A stretch of DNA of 64,000 bases from Nakamurella sp. A5-74 (GCF_040438885.1 NZ_CP159218.1:4278001-4342000); one strand, 5' to 3'. Counted from the stretch's first letter, positions 1-8,116 are shown. Notes: generated from the letters alone by a model not told the origin. Made by a program: numbers and translations.

Positions 1-276
1 GGCTGGGGAGCGTTCTCGGTGATCGACCACGACCAACCGTCGGTATTCGCCCATCGTTGCGACGCGGACGGTTCCGCGATGGTGGCCGTGCACAACCTCG
101 GCCCCGATCCGGTGACCCTCGAGCTGCCGATCTCCCGGAAGGGCGACGGCCTGGAGTTGGTCGATCCGCTGACCCAGGAGGTCATCGCCGGGGAGGACGA
201 CGCGGTGCGACTGAGCATGCCGGGCTTCGGACACCGGTGGATGCACCTGCGGCCGGCCGGTCAACCGATCAACTGA
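1..276 (+). CDS. C-terminal end of a GH13 trehalose synthase / alpha-glucosidase-like enzyme (5' end outside window)
   Basis: The reading frame is open from the first base and gives the last 91 residues before TGA. The segment starts GWGAFSVIDHD and carries the pattern MVAVHNLGPDPVTLEL, which matches the all-beta C-terminal domain of trehalose synthase (TreS) and related maltose glucosyltransferase/alpha-amylase proteins of glycosyl hydrolase family 13. These enzymes interconvert maltose and trehalose or feed maltose into glycogen. The catalytic barrel lies upstream of the window, so the exact subfamily cannot be decided. An apparent internal GTG at base 19 is not the true start. Confidence 0.7.
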   Translation, partial: GWGAFSVIDHDQPSVFAHRCDADGSAMVAVHNLGPDPVTLELPISRKGDGLELVDPLTQEVIAGEDDAVRLSMPGFGHRWMHLRPAGQPIN

Positions 277-376
277 GCAGCGCGGGTGGTGCAGTGCTCC
301 CTCCGACGGTGTCGATGACTCCGGATCGCCGTCGACACGCGGCCGACCCGGATCTCGCACTCCGCCCCGGAACGAC

Positions 377-412
377 CTCCGGACCCCCACGCCAGGGCGT
401 CGGGGTCCGGAG
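377..412. terminator. strong hairpin between convergent genes
   Basis: Perfect 11-bp arms CTCCGGACCCC (377-387) and GGGGTCCGGAG (402-412) enclose a loop that can itself pair (ACGCC with GGCGT). It lies between the 3' end of the trehalose-synthase-like gene and the 3' end of the WXG100 gene, so it probably terminates transcription from both sides. There is no U-tract, as is usual in high-GC actinobacteria. Confidence 0.7.
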
Positions 413-462
413 ATGGTGCTGCGGCCGCTACTGGTGCGACCGGATGGTGCTCGCGGTGTGGA

Positions 463-765
463 TCAGCCCGCGCTGGTGCTGAGCGTGCTCTTGACCTTGC
501 CGCGCATCGCGCCCACCGATTCGGTGTTGGAGCCCAGTGCGGTGTGCACCTGCTGCAGGATCTGCTTGACCGTGCCGGCGCACTTGTCCCAGTTCGCCTG
601 CACCGAGGCGTACTGGTCCATCTCGTCGCCGTCCCAGGCGGACTTGACGCTGTTGACGAAGCCACCGAGCTCGTCGAGCGAGCCCTCGAGGCCGGTGACG
701 ACGGACTGGACCTCGGCGTGGGCGCTCTGGGCGACGGACTCGTCGTAGGACTGGATCTGTGACAT
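463..765 (-). CDS. WXG100 family protein (ESAT-6-like type VII secretion substrate)
   Basis: This 100-residue protein is predicted to be all helical, with the W-x-G turn at Trp44 (AWDGDE) between two helices. Length and motif position are those of EsxA/EsxB-type substrates exported by ESX systems as helical-hairpin heterodimers. The start is the second ATG of the open frame (MSQIQSYDES), where homologues begin. It is 100 bp downstream of another WXG100 gene on the same strand, so the two are the likely Esx pair. The C-terminal YxxxD/E export signal is not evident. A cysteine (Cys62) sits in the second helix. Confidence 0.9.
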   Translation of the reverse strand: MSQIQSYDESVAQSAHAEVQSVVTGLEGSLDELGGFVNSVKSAWDGDEMDQYASVQANWDKCAGTVKQILQQVHTALGSNTESVGAMRGKVKSTLSTSAG

Positions 766-865
766 GGGTATCACCCTTCAGGAAGTTCCGGCCGCACGGC
801 CGGGGAGGTTGGTGGGGGTCGGTCCCGGTGTGCGCCAGGAGGGCGCACCGGTGTCCGGGGGTGGA

Positions 866-1201
866 TCAGGCGTTGAACTTCGCGGCACCGAAGTCTGCGC
901 CGCCCATGGTCTTCGCGAGGGCCTCGGCCTGCTCGCCGTGGTACTGGTCGTAGAGCGAACCGGCGTTGCCGACGCGGGTCTTGACGTCGGTCAGCGCCTT
1001 GTTCAGGCCGGCCATCGCCTCGTTCCAGGCGTTGGTCAGCTCCTGCCAGCTACCGAACGAGGTGCCCTTCCAGCTGTCCTCCAGCGGCGCGATGGCCTCG
1101 ATGAAGGCCTTGGCACGCTGGTTCATCTGATCCTCCGAGGTCTGGAGGTTGGAGCCGTGCTGGTTGACGGAGTTGTCACGGACTGCGAATTTCGGACCCA
1201 T
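866..1201 (-). CDS. WXG100 family protein (EsxB-like partner)
   Basis: This 111-residue helical protein has Trp44-Lys-Gly46 (SWKGTS) at the hairpin turn, the WXG100 signature. It is co-oriented with and directly upstream of the other WXG100 gene, the usual arrangement for an ESX heterodimer. The C-terminus (AKTMGGADFGAAKFNA) would be the flexible tail that carries the export signal in the CFP-10-like partner. A canonical YxxxD/E is not present: Tyr84 and Tyr87 are followed four residues later by His and Gln. Role inferred from family and context. Confidence 0.88.
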   Translation of the reverse strand: MGPKFAVRDNSVNQHGSNLQTSEDQMNQRAKAFIEAIAPLEDSWKGTSFGSWQELTNAWNEAMAGLNKALTDVKTRVGNAGSLYDQYHGEQAEALAKTMGGADFGAAKFNA

Positions 1202-1271
1202 CTTCAGTCACACCCTTTTCTGTCGGGGAATCTCGCGGTACGAGTACTTCCCGCACCTGCAGGTACCGACG

Positions 1272-2318
1272 CTAGTGCTGCGGGACCGGTTCCCGCATCC
1301 CACCGAGATGGGGAGGAGTCCCCATCAAGTTCGCGGATCCGGCGGCAGTTTCCGCCCCCGGACCTGCAAGAACAAGTTCACGCGAGCGCTCGGCGGTCCG
1401 GGCGACGGCTGCCGCCAGGTCCAGGCCGGTAGTGACGGTGCGCCGGGAGATCCGGCCGACCGAGCGTCGACGTAGGCCCTCGTCCCGACCCAACAGCAAC
1501 ACCGGATGACCGGGGTCGGTCCACCGTGGGCGCCGCAGCCCCCGCTGCACCACCACGCCGATGAGCGGCCGGTCCGGGTTCCCGCCGGGCGCGGTCGCCG
1601 CCCACTGCCGGAGCGCGCGGAGCCGGGCATCGACGTCACCGTCGCCGCGGACCACCCCGACCAGCTGATCGGCGTGTCGCAGCGCCGCGTGCAGCACGGG
1701 CGCCGTCGGACCTGCCGGGGTGTCGACGATGACCAGGTCGGATCGGAAGGCGAGCCTGGCGATCGCCCGCTCGAGATCCTGGGGAGGAAATCCTGCCGAC
1801 ATCCGGCCGGCCGGCAGGGACAACACCGGCACCGCGGTGCCGGGGGTGAGCGCCGAACGGATCCGCGCCCTGCGCACCACGTCCTGTGCCTTGGCGGCCA
1901 GGACCGAGGTCTGACCTCGGTTGCGGGACGTGGCGGTGGGCCGCGAGGAGTCGTCGACGAGCGCCGCGAGCCGCCCCTGGGCCACGTCACCGGCGAGCAG
2001 CGAAGTCACCGACCGGCCCGCGGTGTCGCGAACTCCGGCGACGCCGTTGACCGGATCCCTGCGCGCTCCGGGCGCGGCGACCGCGTCCAGCACCGTGATC
2101 CGGCGGTCCGACCAACCGGAGACCACGAGCGCGAGCAGCGCGGCGACGGAGGTCCGTCCTTCGCCGGGGGTCAACCCGACGACGGCGACGGTGGTCGGCA
2201 CCGGGCGAGTCGCGGCGAGAGCGGTGCGGGCGGACTCGAAGCCGGCCAGTTCCTCGGTCAACGACGGTCTGATCGCAGCGGCGACCGCCGCGCGCACCCG
2301 TCCGAACTCCGTGTCCAC
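1272..2318 (-). CDS. MinD/ParA-like P-loop protein of an ESX locus, with a substituted Walker A lysine
   Basis: The 348-residue protein has a SIMIBI/MinD-type fold signature: VAVVGLTPGEGRTSVAAL around residues 43-60, and LVIVDTPAGPTAP as a Walker B/switch II-like element further on. Such proteins (EspI-like) sit in many actinobacterial type VII loci and are thought to regulate secretion. The Walker A loop reads GEGRTS, with Arg where Lys is usual, and the deviant ParA lysine is also absent, so ATP hydrolysis may be weak or lost. It starts with GTG at 2318, divergent from the third WXG100 gene and upstream of the WXG100 pair on the same strand. Confidence 0.72.
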   Translation of the reverse strand: MDTEFGRVRAAVAAAIRPSLTEELAGFESARTALAATRPVPTTVAVVGLTPGEGRTSVAALLALVVSGWSDRRITVLDAVAAPGARRDPVNGVAGVRDTAGRSVTSLLAGDVAQGRLAALVDDSSRPTATSRNRGQTSVLAAKAQDVVRRARIRSALTPGTAVPVLSLPAGRMSAGFPPQDLERAIARLAFRSDLVIVDTPAGPTAPVLHAALRHADQLVGVVRGDGDVDARLRALRQWAATAPGGNPDRPLIGVVVQRGLRRPRWTDPGHPVLLLGRDEGLRRRSVGRISRRTVTTGLDLAAAVARTAERSRELVLAGPGAETAAGSANLMGTPPHLGGMREPVPQH

Positions 2319-2571
2319 CGCTGTCCCTCCCGCTGCTCATCCAGTCGATCCGCTCCAGGACCAGACTGTCGCACGTCCGGTGAAGGGCCATGGGGAGTTG
2401 TCCCCAATTGGGTCGATCCACCGTGGAACGAGACGGGACTGCCCCTAGTCTGAACCTCGACAGACCGCGTTGCGAATGCTCCCGCAGGGTCGGCACCGCA
2501 GTTCGGGTTCGCTACCGGGCCGGATCCACCCAGCTCGGTTCACAGGCTCATCACGAGTGGAGGACGTTTTC

Positions 2572-2904
2572 ATGGGAACCCCCAACGCCCAGTATCCGCA
2601 CGAGACGCTGACGCAGATCGGCAGCAAGTTGACCGGCATCCACCAGACGTTGGACTCGGACGACAAGGGCGCCAAGAACGTCGACGGGCTCTCCGGCGAC
2701 CAGGGCGACATCAACGACAAGATCGGTGATTTCCGCGACGAGTGGGACGCCAGCATCAAGAAGCTGAAGGAGAACATCGGCACCCTCGGCACCCTCTCCG
2801 GCAACATCGGCACCATGGTCGCGGGCTTCGACTCCGACCTGGCCAAGGGTCTGAAGCCCAGTGGTGGTTCCGGCAGCGGTGGCGGCGGCAACTCGCCCGC
2901 ATGA
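2572..2904 (+). CDS. WXG100-like small secreted protein, first gene of a divergent ESX operon
   Basis: The 110-residue helical protein has a single Trp in FRDEWDASIKKL near residue 63, about where the WXG turn lies, but without the following Gly. The C-terminus is a Gly/Ser tail (GGSGSGGGGNSPA). The start ATG has a good ribosome binding site (GTGGAGGAC 8 bases upstream). Its stop overlaps the next start (ATGA), so it is translationally coupled to the unknown gene that follows. It is most likely a type VII substrate or a substrate-like component. It differs from the two WXG100 proteins on the other strand and is probably not their partner. Confidence 0.7.
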   Translation: MGTPNAQYPHETLTQIGSKLTGIHQTLDSDDKGAKNVDGLSGDQGDINDKIGDFRDEWDASIKKLKENIGTLGTLSGNIGTMVAGFDSDLAKGLKPSGGSGSGGGGNSPA

Positions 2905-3755
2905 CGCTGCTCAGCGAGCTGACGGACCGCCTCGAGCTCAACCCGGATGCGACCTACCCACCGTTCCCGGTGTACCTGGCCGTTCCGACCACGTGGACCT
3001 TGTTGGACACCAACCCGGCCACCTGGCAGCGCTCCGCTGAAAGCATTGTGGACGAGACCTTCCACGGTTCCCGGGTGACGGGTAAGGAACGCCGGCAGGT
3101 CATCGGGTTCTTCGGACAGTTGGTCGAGCAGTGCCAGCAGGCGGGATCGGCGCTGAGCATCCTGCAGGTCGGCCGGTTGCGGGAAGGCGTCGCCGCCAGC
3201 CTGGGTGTGCACATCGCCTTCGTCGACGAGCAGACCGAGAGCACTGTCGGGCGGATCCGGGATTCGCTGCCCCGCACGGGGACCGTCGTCGAGCTCGACT
3301 CCGGAGTGGGCCCGGCGCTGCAACGCTCCGAACGCACCACCTTCATGCCTCCGGGCAGCGGTGAGCTGGTGTCGATGACCAGCATCCAGATCTTCGCCCC
3401 GATCCAGGGCACCAGCTGGACCGTAGTGCTGGCCACCGCCAGCGCCCACCCCGAACTCACCGAACCGGTGACCATGCTGCTGCAGAACATCGCGGTGTCG
3501 CTGCGGCTCACCGAGGACCCCGATGCGGACCCCGACGACGACAAACACAGTGACGACAACGAGGCGGCCGAGCAGTTCGAGCAGGCTTCGTCGACGCGTG
3601 GGCCGGGCATCGAACGCGGGTTCACCACGTTGATCCGCAAGAAGATCGGACCGGACACCGCGGAGCCGGTAGCCACCGACCCGGACACCACCGACGCGGG
3701 CGAATCGTCCGACGGGGACCCGACAGACGGCCCGGCAGGCAGCGCCGCACTGTGA
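2901..3755 (+). CDS. unknown ESX-associated protein, 284 aa
   Basis: Function not recognised. There is no signal peptide or membrane segment. Residues 1-205 look like a compact alpha/beta domain (FPVYLAVPTTWTLLDTN near the start, then several amphipathic strands and helices). Residues 206-284 are acidic and low in complexity (many Asp, Glu, Thr), interrupted by a basic helix IERGFTTLIRKKIG. It starts inside the stop of the WXG100-like gene and its own stop overlaps the start of the small membrane protein, so the three are one operon. A cytosolic chaperone or adaptor for the adjacent WXG100-like protein, comparable in role to EspG, is a guess from position only. Confidence 0.65.
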   Translation: MTLLSELTDRLELNPDATYPPFPVYLAVPTTWTLLDTNPATWQRSAESIVDETFHGSRVTGKERRQVIGFFGQLVEQCQQAGSALSILQVGRLREGVAASLGVHIAFVDEQTESTVGRIRDSLPRTGTVVELDSGVGPALQRSERTTFMPPGSGELVSMTSIQIFAPIQGTSWTVVLATASAHPELTEPVTMLLQNIAVSLRLTEDPDADPDDDKHSDDNEAAEQFEQASSTRGPGIERGFTTLIRKKIGPDTAEPVATDPDTTDAGESSDGDPTDGPAGSAAL

Positions 3756-3958
3756 GCGACCCCCGCCCGAAGATCATCCTGCAGGCTCACGCCACCCGCA
3801 GCGCGGTCGCGCTGGCGCTGTTGCTGCACGGCCACGACCGGTCGCCGCGGGAGGCGAAGAAGCCGATGTCCGCACTGATCGCCGGGCTGGTGCTGGCCGT
3901 GGTCATCGTGGTCGGTTTCTACGTGGCGTCGCGGCTGGGTTCGCTGCCGAAGAAGTGA
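3752..3958 (+). CDS. small single-pass membrane protein in the ESX operon
   Basis: This 68-residue protein has a basic, helical N-terminal half (RPKIILQAHATRSAV...RSPREAKK) and one C-terminal transmembrane helix (ALIAGLVLAVVIVVGFYVA, about residues 41-60), followed by a short Lys-ending tail. GTG overlaps the preceding stop (GTGA), so it is coupled to the unknown 284-residue gene. The topology suggests a cytosol-facing peptide anchored by its tail. No family recognised; in this context it could be an accessory subunit of the ESX membrane complex. Confidence 0.68.
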   Translation: MSDPRPKIILQAHATRSAVALALLLHGHDRSPREAKKPMSALIAGLVLAVVIVVGFYVASRLGSLPKK

Positions 3959-4575
3959 CTGCGAGCTGCTTCGTCCCCGTCGCAGCGGGTATCGGCTGCG
4001 GCGTGAACGTACTCGATGACATCTGGCGCCCCGGGGTCGGCCTGGTCGTCTGCGGAACCGCAGTCGGCGAGTGTGCGGTGCAGCGGGGCCACCACTATGC
4101 CCAGCGCGGCAACGGATTCTGGCGACTGCTGCACGACAGTGGATTGACGCCACGAATGCTGGCCGCGGACGAGGAGTCGCAGTTGCCGCACCACGACATC
4201 GGGCTGGTCGACCTCGTCAAGGACTCGACGTTGCCCTGCGGCTTCGACGTGGCGCGCCTGGAATCCGTCCTGCGCCAGGCACCTCCGCGGTGGATCGCGT
4301 TCAACGGGCGGGTGGGCGCCGACGCCGTCGCGCTGACCGTCGGCGCACCACGACCGCTGCTGGGCGTCCAGGACTGGATGTTCGCCGGCTCGCGGGTGTT
4401 CGTGCTGCCGAGCAGTAGCGGCGCGAACCAACGCAAGGACCACGGCGGACGGCCCCAGCGACTGGACTGGTGGTCCGAACTCGCCGAGGCCGTACCTGCG
4501 AAGACCCGCCGTCCGGATCGACCACCGGCACCGGCGCTCAGGACTCCGGCGCCTCCAGCAGCACGACCGACTTGA
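3955..4575 (+). CDS. mug: mismatch-specific uracil/thymine DNA glycosylase (MUG family)
   Basis: The protein matches family 2 uracil-DNA glycosylases: GVGLVVCGTAVGE (motif A), NGFWRLLHDSGLTPR and VFVLPSSSGANQR (motif B, which inserts into the DNA helix). These enzymes remove U or T from G:U and G:T mismatches in base excision repair. In E. coli Mug motif A is GINPG, where the Asn positions water; here it is GTAVG, so the catalytic mechanism or substrate may differ. The GTG at 3955 overlaps the upstream stop, suggesting coupling. A GTG at 4003 (MNVLDDIWRPG) matches the usual N-terminus better and may be the real start. The last 38 bp overlap the convergent dehydrogenase gene. Confidence 0.8.
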   Translation: MTASCFVPVAAGIGCGVNVLDDIWRPGVGLVVCGTAVGECAVQRGHHYAQRGNGFWRLLHDSGLTPRMLAADEESQLPHHDIGLVDLVKDSTLPCGFDVARLESVLRQAPPRWIAFNGRVGADAVALTVGAPRPLLGVQDWMFAGSRVFVLPSSSGANQRKDHGGRPQRLDWWSELAEAVPAKTRRPDRPPAPALRTPAPPAARPT

Positions 4576-5551
4576 GCGCTGTCGGGTCGGTGCGGGCCGC
4601 CAGCAGAGCGTCCTCAGCGCGGGCCAGCGGGAAGCTGTGGCTGACGACGGGATCGACCTGCACCGCCCCGGACGCGATGAGCTGCAACGCATCCGGGTAG
4701 GTGTTCGCGTACCGGAACGTCCCGGTCACCCAGATCTCGCGGCTCTGGATCTGCGATACCGGCAGCAGTACCTCGTCCTGTCCCATCCCGATCAGCACGA
4801 CCCGGCCCGCGCGATCCACCCGCGGGAACGCCGCCTGCAGCGCGCGCGCCGATCCCGAGCACTCCAGCAGCACGTCGACCTTTCCCTCATCGACGTCATC
4901 CGGTCGCACGATGTCCAGCCCCAACGATGCGGCGACGCCCAGGCGGTGCTCCGACAGGTCGGTGACGGCGACGGATGCGGCCCCGAAGGCGCGGGCTGCC
5001 TGCGCCGCGAACAGACCGACCGGACCCGCGCCGATCACCAGCACCCGGTCGCCGACGGTGACCGCGGCCTTGCGGCAGGCCCAGATCCCGACCGACACCG
5101 GTTCTGCCATCGCCGCCTGGGTGTCGGTCAGGCCGGCGGGGACCGGGTGGGCGAACGCGGCGTCGAGCACGACGTACTCCGCCAGTGAGCCGTGTACCGG
5201 CGGGGTCGCGAAGAAGACGACGTCGGGGCACAGGTTGTAGCGGCCGGCCCGGCATTGGACGCAGTGACCGCACGGGACCCCCGGCTCGAGGGCGACCCGC
5301 TGTCCGATCCGGGCGACGTCGACCCCGGACCCGACCGCCGTGATCCGTCCGGCGGACTCGTGCCCCAGCACCATGGGAGCTTCGACCACGAAGCCGCCGA
5401 TCCGGCCGTGGTCGTAGTAGTGCACGTCGGATCCACAGATGCCGACCGCAACGACCCTGACCAGCACCTGGCCGGCGCCGGGCTCCGGCATCGGGCAGTC
5501 CTCGATCCGCAGATCGCCCGGACCGTGCAGCACCGCACTCGTATTGCTCAT
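4538..5551 (-). CDS. zinc-dependent polyol dehydrogenase (sorbitol/xylitol dehydrogenase type, MDR family)
   Basis: This 337-residue medium-chain dehydrogenase has a catalytic zinc site at Cys39 (GICGSDVH) and His64-Glu65 (GHESAG), and a full structural zinc lobe of Cys94, Cys97, Cys100 and Cys108. The NAD-binding Rossmann motif is VLVIGAGPVGLFA. The sequence is closest to L-iditol/sorbitol and xylitol dehydrogenases, which oxidise polyols to ketoses. Start ATG at 5551 has an AGGAGAA ribosome binding site. It lies 49 bp downstream of a DeoR regulator gene on the same strand, consistent with one sugar-alcohol operon. It overlaps the convergent mug gene by 38 bp. Confidence 0.87.
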   Translation of the reverse strand: MSNTSAVLHGPGDLRIEDCPMPEPGAGQVLVRVVAVGICGSDVHYYDHGRIGGFVVEAPMVLGHESAGRITAVGSGVDVARIGQRVALEPGVPCGHCVQCRAGRYNLCPDVVFFATPPVHGSLAEYVVLDAAFAHPVPAGLTDTQAAMAEPVSVGIWACRKAAVTVGDRVLVIGAGPVGLFAAQAARAFGAASVAVTDLSEHRLGVAASLGLDIVRPDDVDEGKVDVLLECSGSARALQAAFPRVDRAGRVVLIGMGQDEVLLPVSQIQSREIWVTGTFRYANTYPDALQLIASGAVQVDPVVSHSFPLARAEDALLAARTDPTALKSVVLLEAPES

Positions 5552-5600
5552 CGTTCTCCTGCTCTCGCTGGGCCGGGGGCAGTCGCCTCCGGGGTGCTGC

Positions 5601-6374
5601 TCAGGCCCTGACGACCTCGGGCCCCAGGGCGCTATACCTGGCTGCATCAACCGTGCGCAAGCCCCGATCGGTCACCAGCACGTGGAAGTCGCCCACGTCG
5701 GCGAACCTGGCAAAGCTGTCGACGCCGAACTTGGAGTGCACGCCGACGAACACCCTGCGCCGAGCGCGTCTCAGCGCGCGGGACTTCAATGCTGACACCT
5801 CGGGATCCGGAGTGGTCAGCCCCCGCTCCGGCGAGATCCCGTTGGTTCCCAGGATCGCCAGGTCCAGCACCAGATCGGCCAGCATGTCATCTGACCACGG
5901 GCCCGCGGTGCTCAGCGTCCGGCAGCGGACGGCGCCGCCGAGCACGATCACCGTGTGACCCTCGGCGGCGGCCAGGGTGCCGGCAATCGGGATGGACGTC
6001 GTGATCACCGTCAGCGGTCGATCGAGGGTCACCAGCCGCTGCGCCACCAGGAGGGGGGTGAACCCGTCGTCCAGGAACACCGATTCCGCGGCCCCGAGCT
6101 GGTCGATCGCAGCATCCGCGATCCGTTGTTTCTCGGCTACCAGCTGGGTGGACCGGAATGCCAGGCTGGTCTCGAAGCCCGCCCCGGACAACGCATACGC
6201 GGAGCCGTGGATGCGTCGGACCAGTCCCTGCGCCTCCAGCGCCGTCAGATCGCGACGAACCGTCTCCGGCGCGACACCGAGGCGGTCGGCAAGTTCGGCG
6301 ACCTCGATGTGCCCCTCCGCGCGGGTGGCCAGCACGATGCTGCGCCGACGCTCGGCGTTGACGACCCGACTCAT
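5601..6374 (-). CDS. DeoR family transcriptional regulator
   Basis: The 257-residue protein has an N-terminal DeoR winged helix (AELADRLGVAPETVRRDLTALEAQG, about residues 26-50) and the C-terminal DeoR sensor domain related to sugar-phosphate isomerases, including DDGFTPLLVAQRL, VITTSIPIAGTLA and LAILGTNGISPERGLTTPD. DeoR proteins usually repress sugar catabolism genes and are released by a phosphorylated sugar. It is the first gene of a two-gene unit with the polyol dehydrogenase, which it probably controls. Confidence 0.88.
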   Translation of the reverse strand: MSRVVNAERRRSIVLATRAEGHIEVAELADRLGVAPETVRRDLTALEAQGLVRRIHGSAYALSGAGFETSLAFRSTQLVAEKQRIADAAIDQLGAAESVFLDDGFTPLLVAQRLVTLDRPLTVITTSIPIAGTLAAAEGHTVIVLGGAVRCRTLSTAGPWSDDMLADLVLDLAILGTNGISPERGLTTPDPEVSALKSRALRRARRRVFVGVHSKFGVDSFARFADVGDFHVLVTDRGLRTVDAARYSALGPEVVRA

Positions 6375-6554
6375 CCCCGACCACCTCCGCTCGTGGCCGA
6401 CGGCATCGCTTTTCGTGCACGGCGCTCGACCGGGTGACCGTTCATCAACCCAGCATCGATCCGGTTGGCCTGCCGGACAAGCCCGCAGGCAGCTGCTTCA
6501 GACCCGTTTGCTGCCCGATTCGCCCGCAAGCAGACACCGCATGGTCTCGGAGCG

Positions 6555-7607
6555 TCATCGGGTCAGCTGGTCGACCGCAGCATCGAACACCCTGGGCAGC
6601 CTGGCTGCGGTGCCGACCAGCCGTCGACGCACCGGCTTCTGCCTGCTCGCCGCGAGCAACGACCCGGTGATCCACCGGTAGCGGCGGGTGACCTGCTGCC
6701 AGGCCTGTTCGTAGTCGTCGGGGCGCCCGGCCACCAGACACTGCACCAGCCGCAGTGACGCGCGGGCGGCGATGTCGATGCCCTCCCCGGTCAGGGCGTC
6801 GACGTACCCGGCGGCATCGCCCACCAACAGCACCCGGCCGGACACCCGTCCCTTCACCCGTTGCCGCAGCGGGCCCGCTCCACGGACGTCATCCGCGTTC
6901 GCCCCGGCCAACCGGTCGGCCAGCCCCGGGAACGCGGTCAGGTGCTCGTCGAACGACGCACGGCGCCCGCTCAACACCGCGACCGACACCTCGTCGTCCC
7001 CCACCGGAGTCACGTACACCTCTGCCCCGGTGGCCCAGTGGACCTCCACCAGATCCGTCCAGGGAGCTACCGCCACATGTCGACGCAAGCCCCACCGCGG
7101 TGGGCCGGTGGCCGGCAGCTGCAGACCGAGGCGCTGCCGGATCGGTGAGTGCAACCCGTCGGCAGCAACCAGATGGTCCGCGGTGACGGCGCTCGTCCCG
7201 GACGCGGTGTGCAGCGTCGCAGTGACCGAGTCGGCACTCTGCCGGACGTCACCGACGCGGCCGGCCACCCGTTGGATTCCGCGTTCGGCGGCGAGCCGGG
7301 CGAGCGCGCCCTGCAGGACGTCGCGTCTGACTCCGCGTCCCGGTCTGCCCCGGAAGTGCGCCTCGGCGTGCACATCGCCGTCCAGGTAACGGATTCCGCG
7401 GATCTGACGGCCGGGGACGTCCCGTTGGAGATCCAGTCCCAACGACTCGAGGGAGCGCAGCGCCCCCGGCATCAATCCCTCTCCGCACGCCTTGTCGATC
7501 GGTCCGGTGCGGGGGTCGACGACCAGCACGTCGAGCCCTGCGGCCCGCGCGTGCAACGCCGTCATCAGACCGGCGGGTCCGGCTCCGGCAACCACCAGGT
7601 CGGTCAT
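6555..7607 (-). CDS. FAD-dependent oxidoreductase of the geranylgeranyl reductase / aromatic hydroxylase type
   Basis: The 350-residue flavoprotein has the dinucleotide-binding motif VVAGAGPAGLMTALHA at its N-terminus, an active-site-side segment DKACGEGLMPGAL, and the second FAD motif VLLVGDAAGYVDALTGEGI near residue 270. This layout is shared by geranylgeranyl reductases and p-hydroxybenzoate-hydroxylase-like monooxygenases. Its ATG overlaps the stop of the methyltransferase gene (ATGA), and it ends a three-gene operon with the type III PKS. By analogy with Streptomyces SrsC it may hydroxylate the polyketide ring to a quinol. Reduction of an isoprenoid chain is the alternative, given the nearby UbiA gene. 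Confidence 0.82.
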   Translation of the reverse strand: MTDLVVAGAGPAGLMTALHARAAGLDVLVVDPRTGPIDKACGEGLMPGALRSLESLGLDLQRDVPGRQIRGIRYLDGDVHAEAHFRGRPGRGVRRDVLQGALARLAAERGIQRVAGRVGDVRQSADSVTATLHTASGTSAVTADHLVAADGLHSPIRQRLGLQLPATGPPRWGLRRHVAVAPWTDLVEVHWATGAEVYVTPVGDDEVSVAVLSGRRASFDEHLTAFPGLADRLAGANADDVRGAGPLRQRVKGRVSGRVLLVGDAAGYVDALTGEGIDIAARASLRLVQCLVAGRPDDYEQAWQQVTRRYRWITGSLLAASRQKPVRRRLVGTAARLPRVFDAAVDQLTR

Positions 7608-8116
7608 GCTGTCACCGTGGCCAGCGCCGCGTTCTCCGCCCGGATGCGCACCGTGAGCACGGCGGTGTTCAGGACCGTGAAGCCCACCGCGGTGATCCAG
7701 GCCGAGTGCACCAACGGAAGCGCGGCGCCCTCCACCACGACGGCGACGTAGTTCGGGTGCCGCAGCCACCGGTAGGGGCCGGAGCGCACCAGAGGGACGG
7801 TCGACGCCACGACGATCCGAGTGTTCCACTGCCGACCGAGAGTGCTGATGCACCACCAACGCAGCGCCTGGGAAGCCAGCACCAGCAGGAACATCGACCA
7901 GCCGAGGGCAGGCAGGAAAGGTCGATCGGCAACGAGTACCTCGACGACGCAGCCGACCAGCAGACCGACGTGCAGCACCACCATGGCCGGATAGTGGCCG
8001 CGGCCGAACTCGCGGCCACCGCGGGCGCGACTCCAGGCCAGGTTGCGGGTGCTCACCACCAGTTCGGCGACCCGCTCCAGTCCGACGACGACGACCAGCA
8101 CCAGGTAGGCGATCAC
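7604..8116 (-). CDS. isoprenylcysteine carboxyl methyltransferase-family (ICMT-like) membrane methyltransferase
   Basis: The 170-residue membrane protein has about four to five helices and the family motif GPYRWLRHPNYVAVVVEG, where SAM binds in ICMT/PEMT enzymes. In bacteria, members beside type III polyketide synthases (Bacillus BpsB, Streptomyces SrsB) O-methylate alkylpyrones or alkylresorcinols. The GTG start at 8116 overlaps the PKS stop by 4 bp (GTGA), and its own stop overlaps the next start in the same way, so all three genes are coupled. Protein isoprenylation is not expected here, so a polyketide substrate is the better inference. Confidence 0.82.
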   Translation of the reverse strand: MIAYLVLVVVVGLERVAELVVSTRNLAWSRARGGREFGRGHYPAMVVLHVGLLVGCVVEVLVADRPFLPALGWSMFLLVLASQALRWWCISTLGRQWNTRIVVASTVPLVRSGPYRWLRHPNYVAVVVEGAALPLVHSAWITAVGFTVLNTAVLTVRIRAENAALATVTA

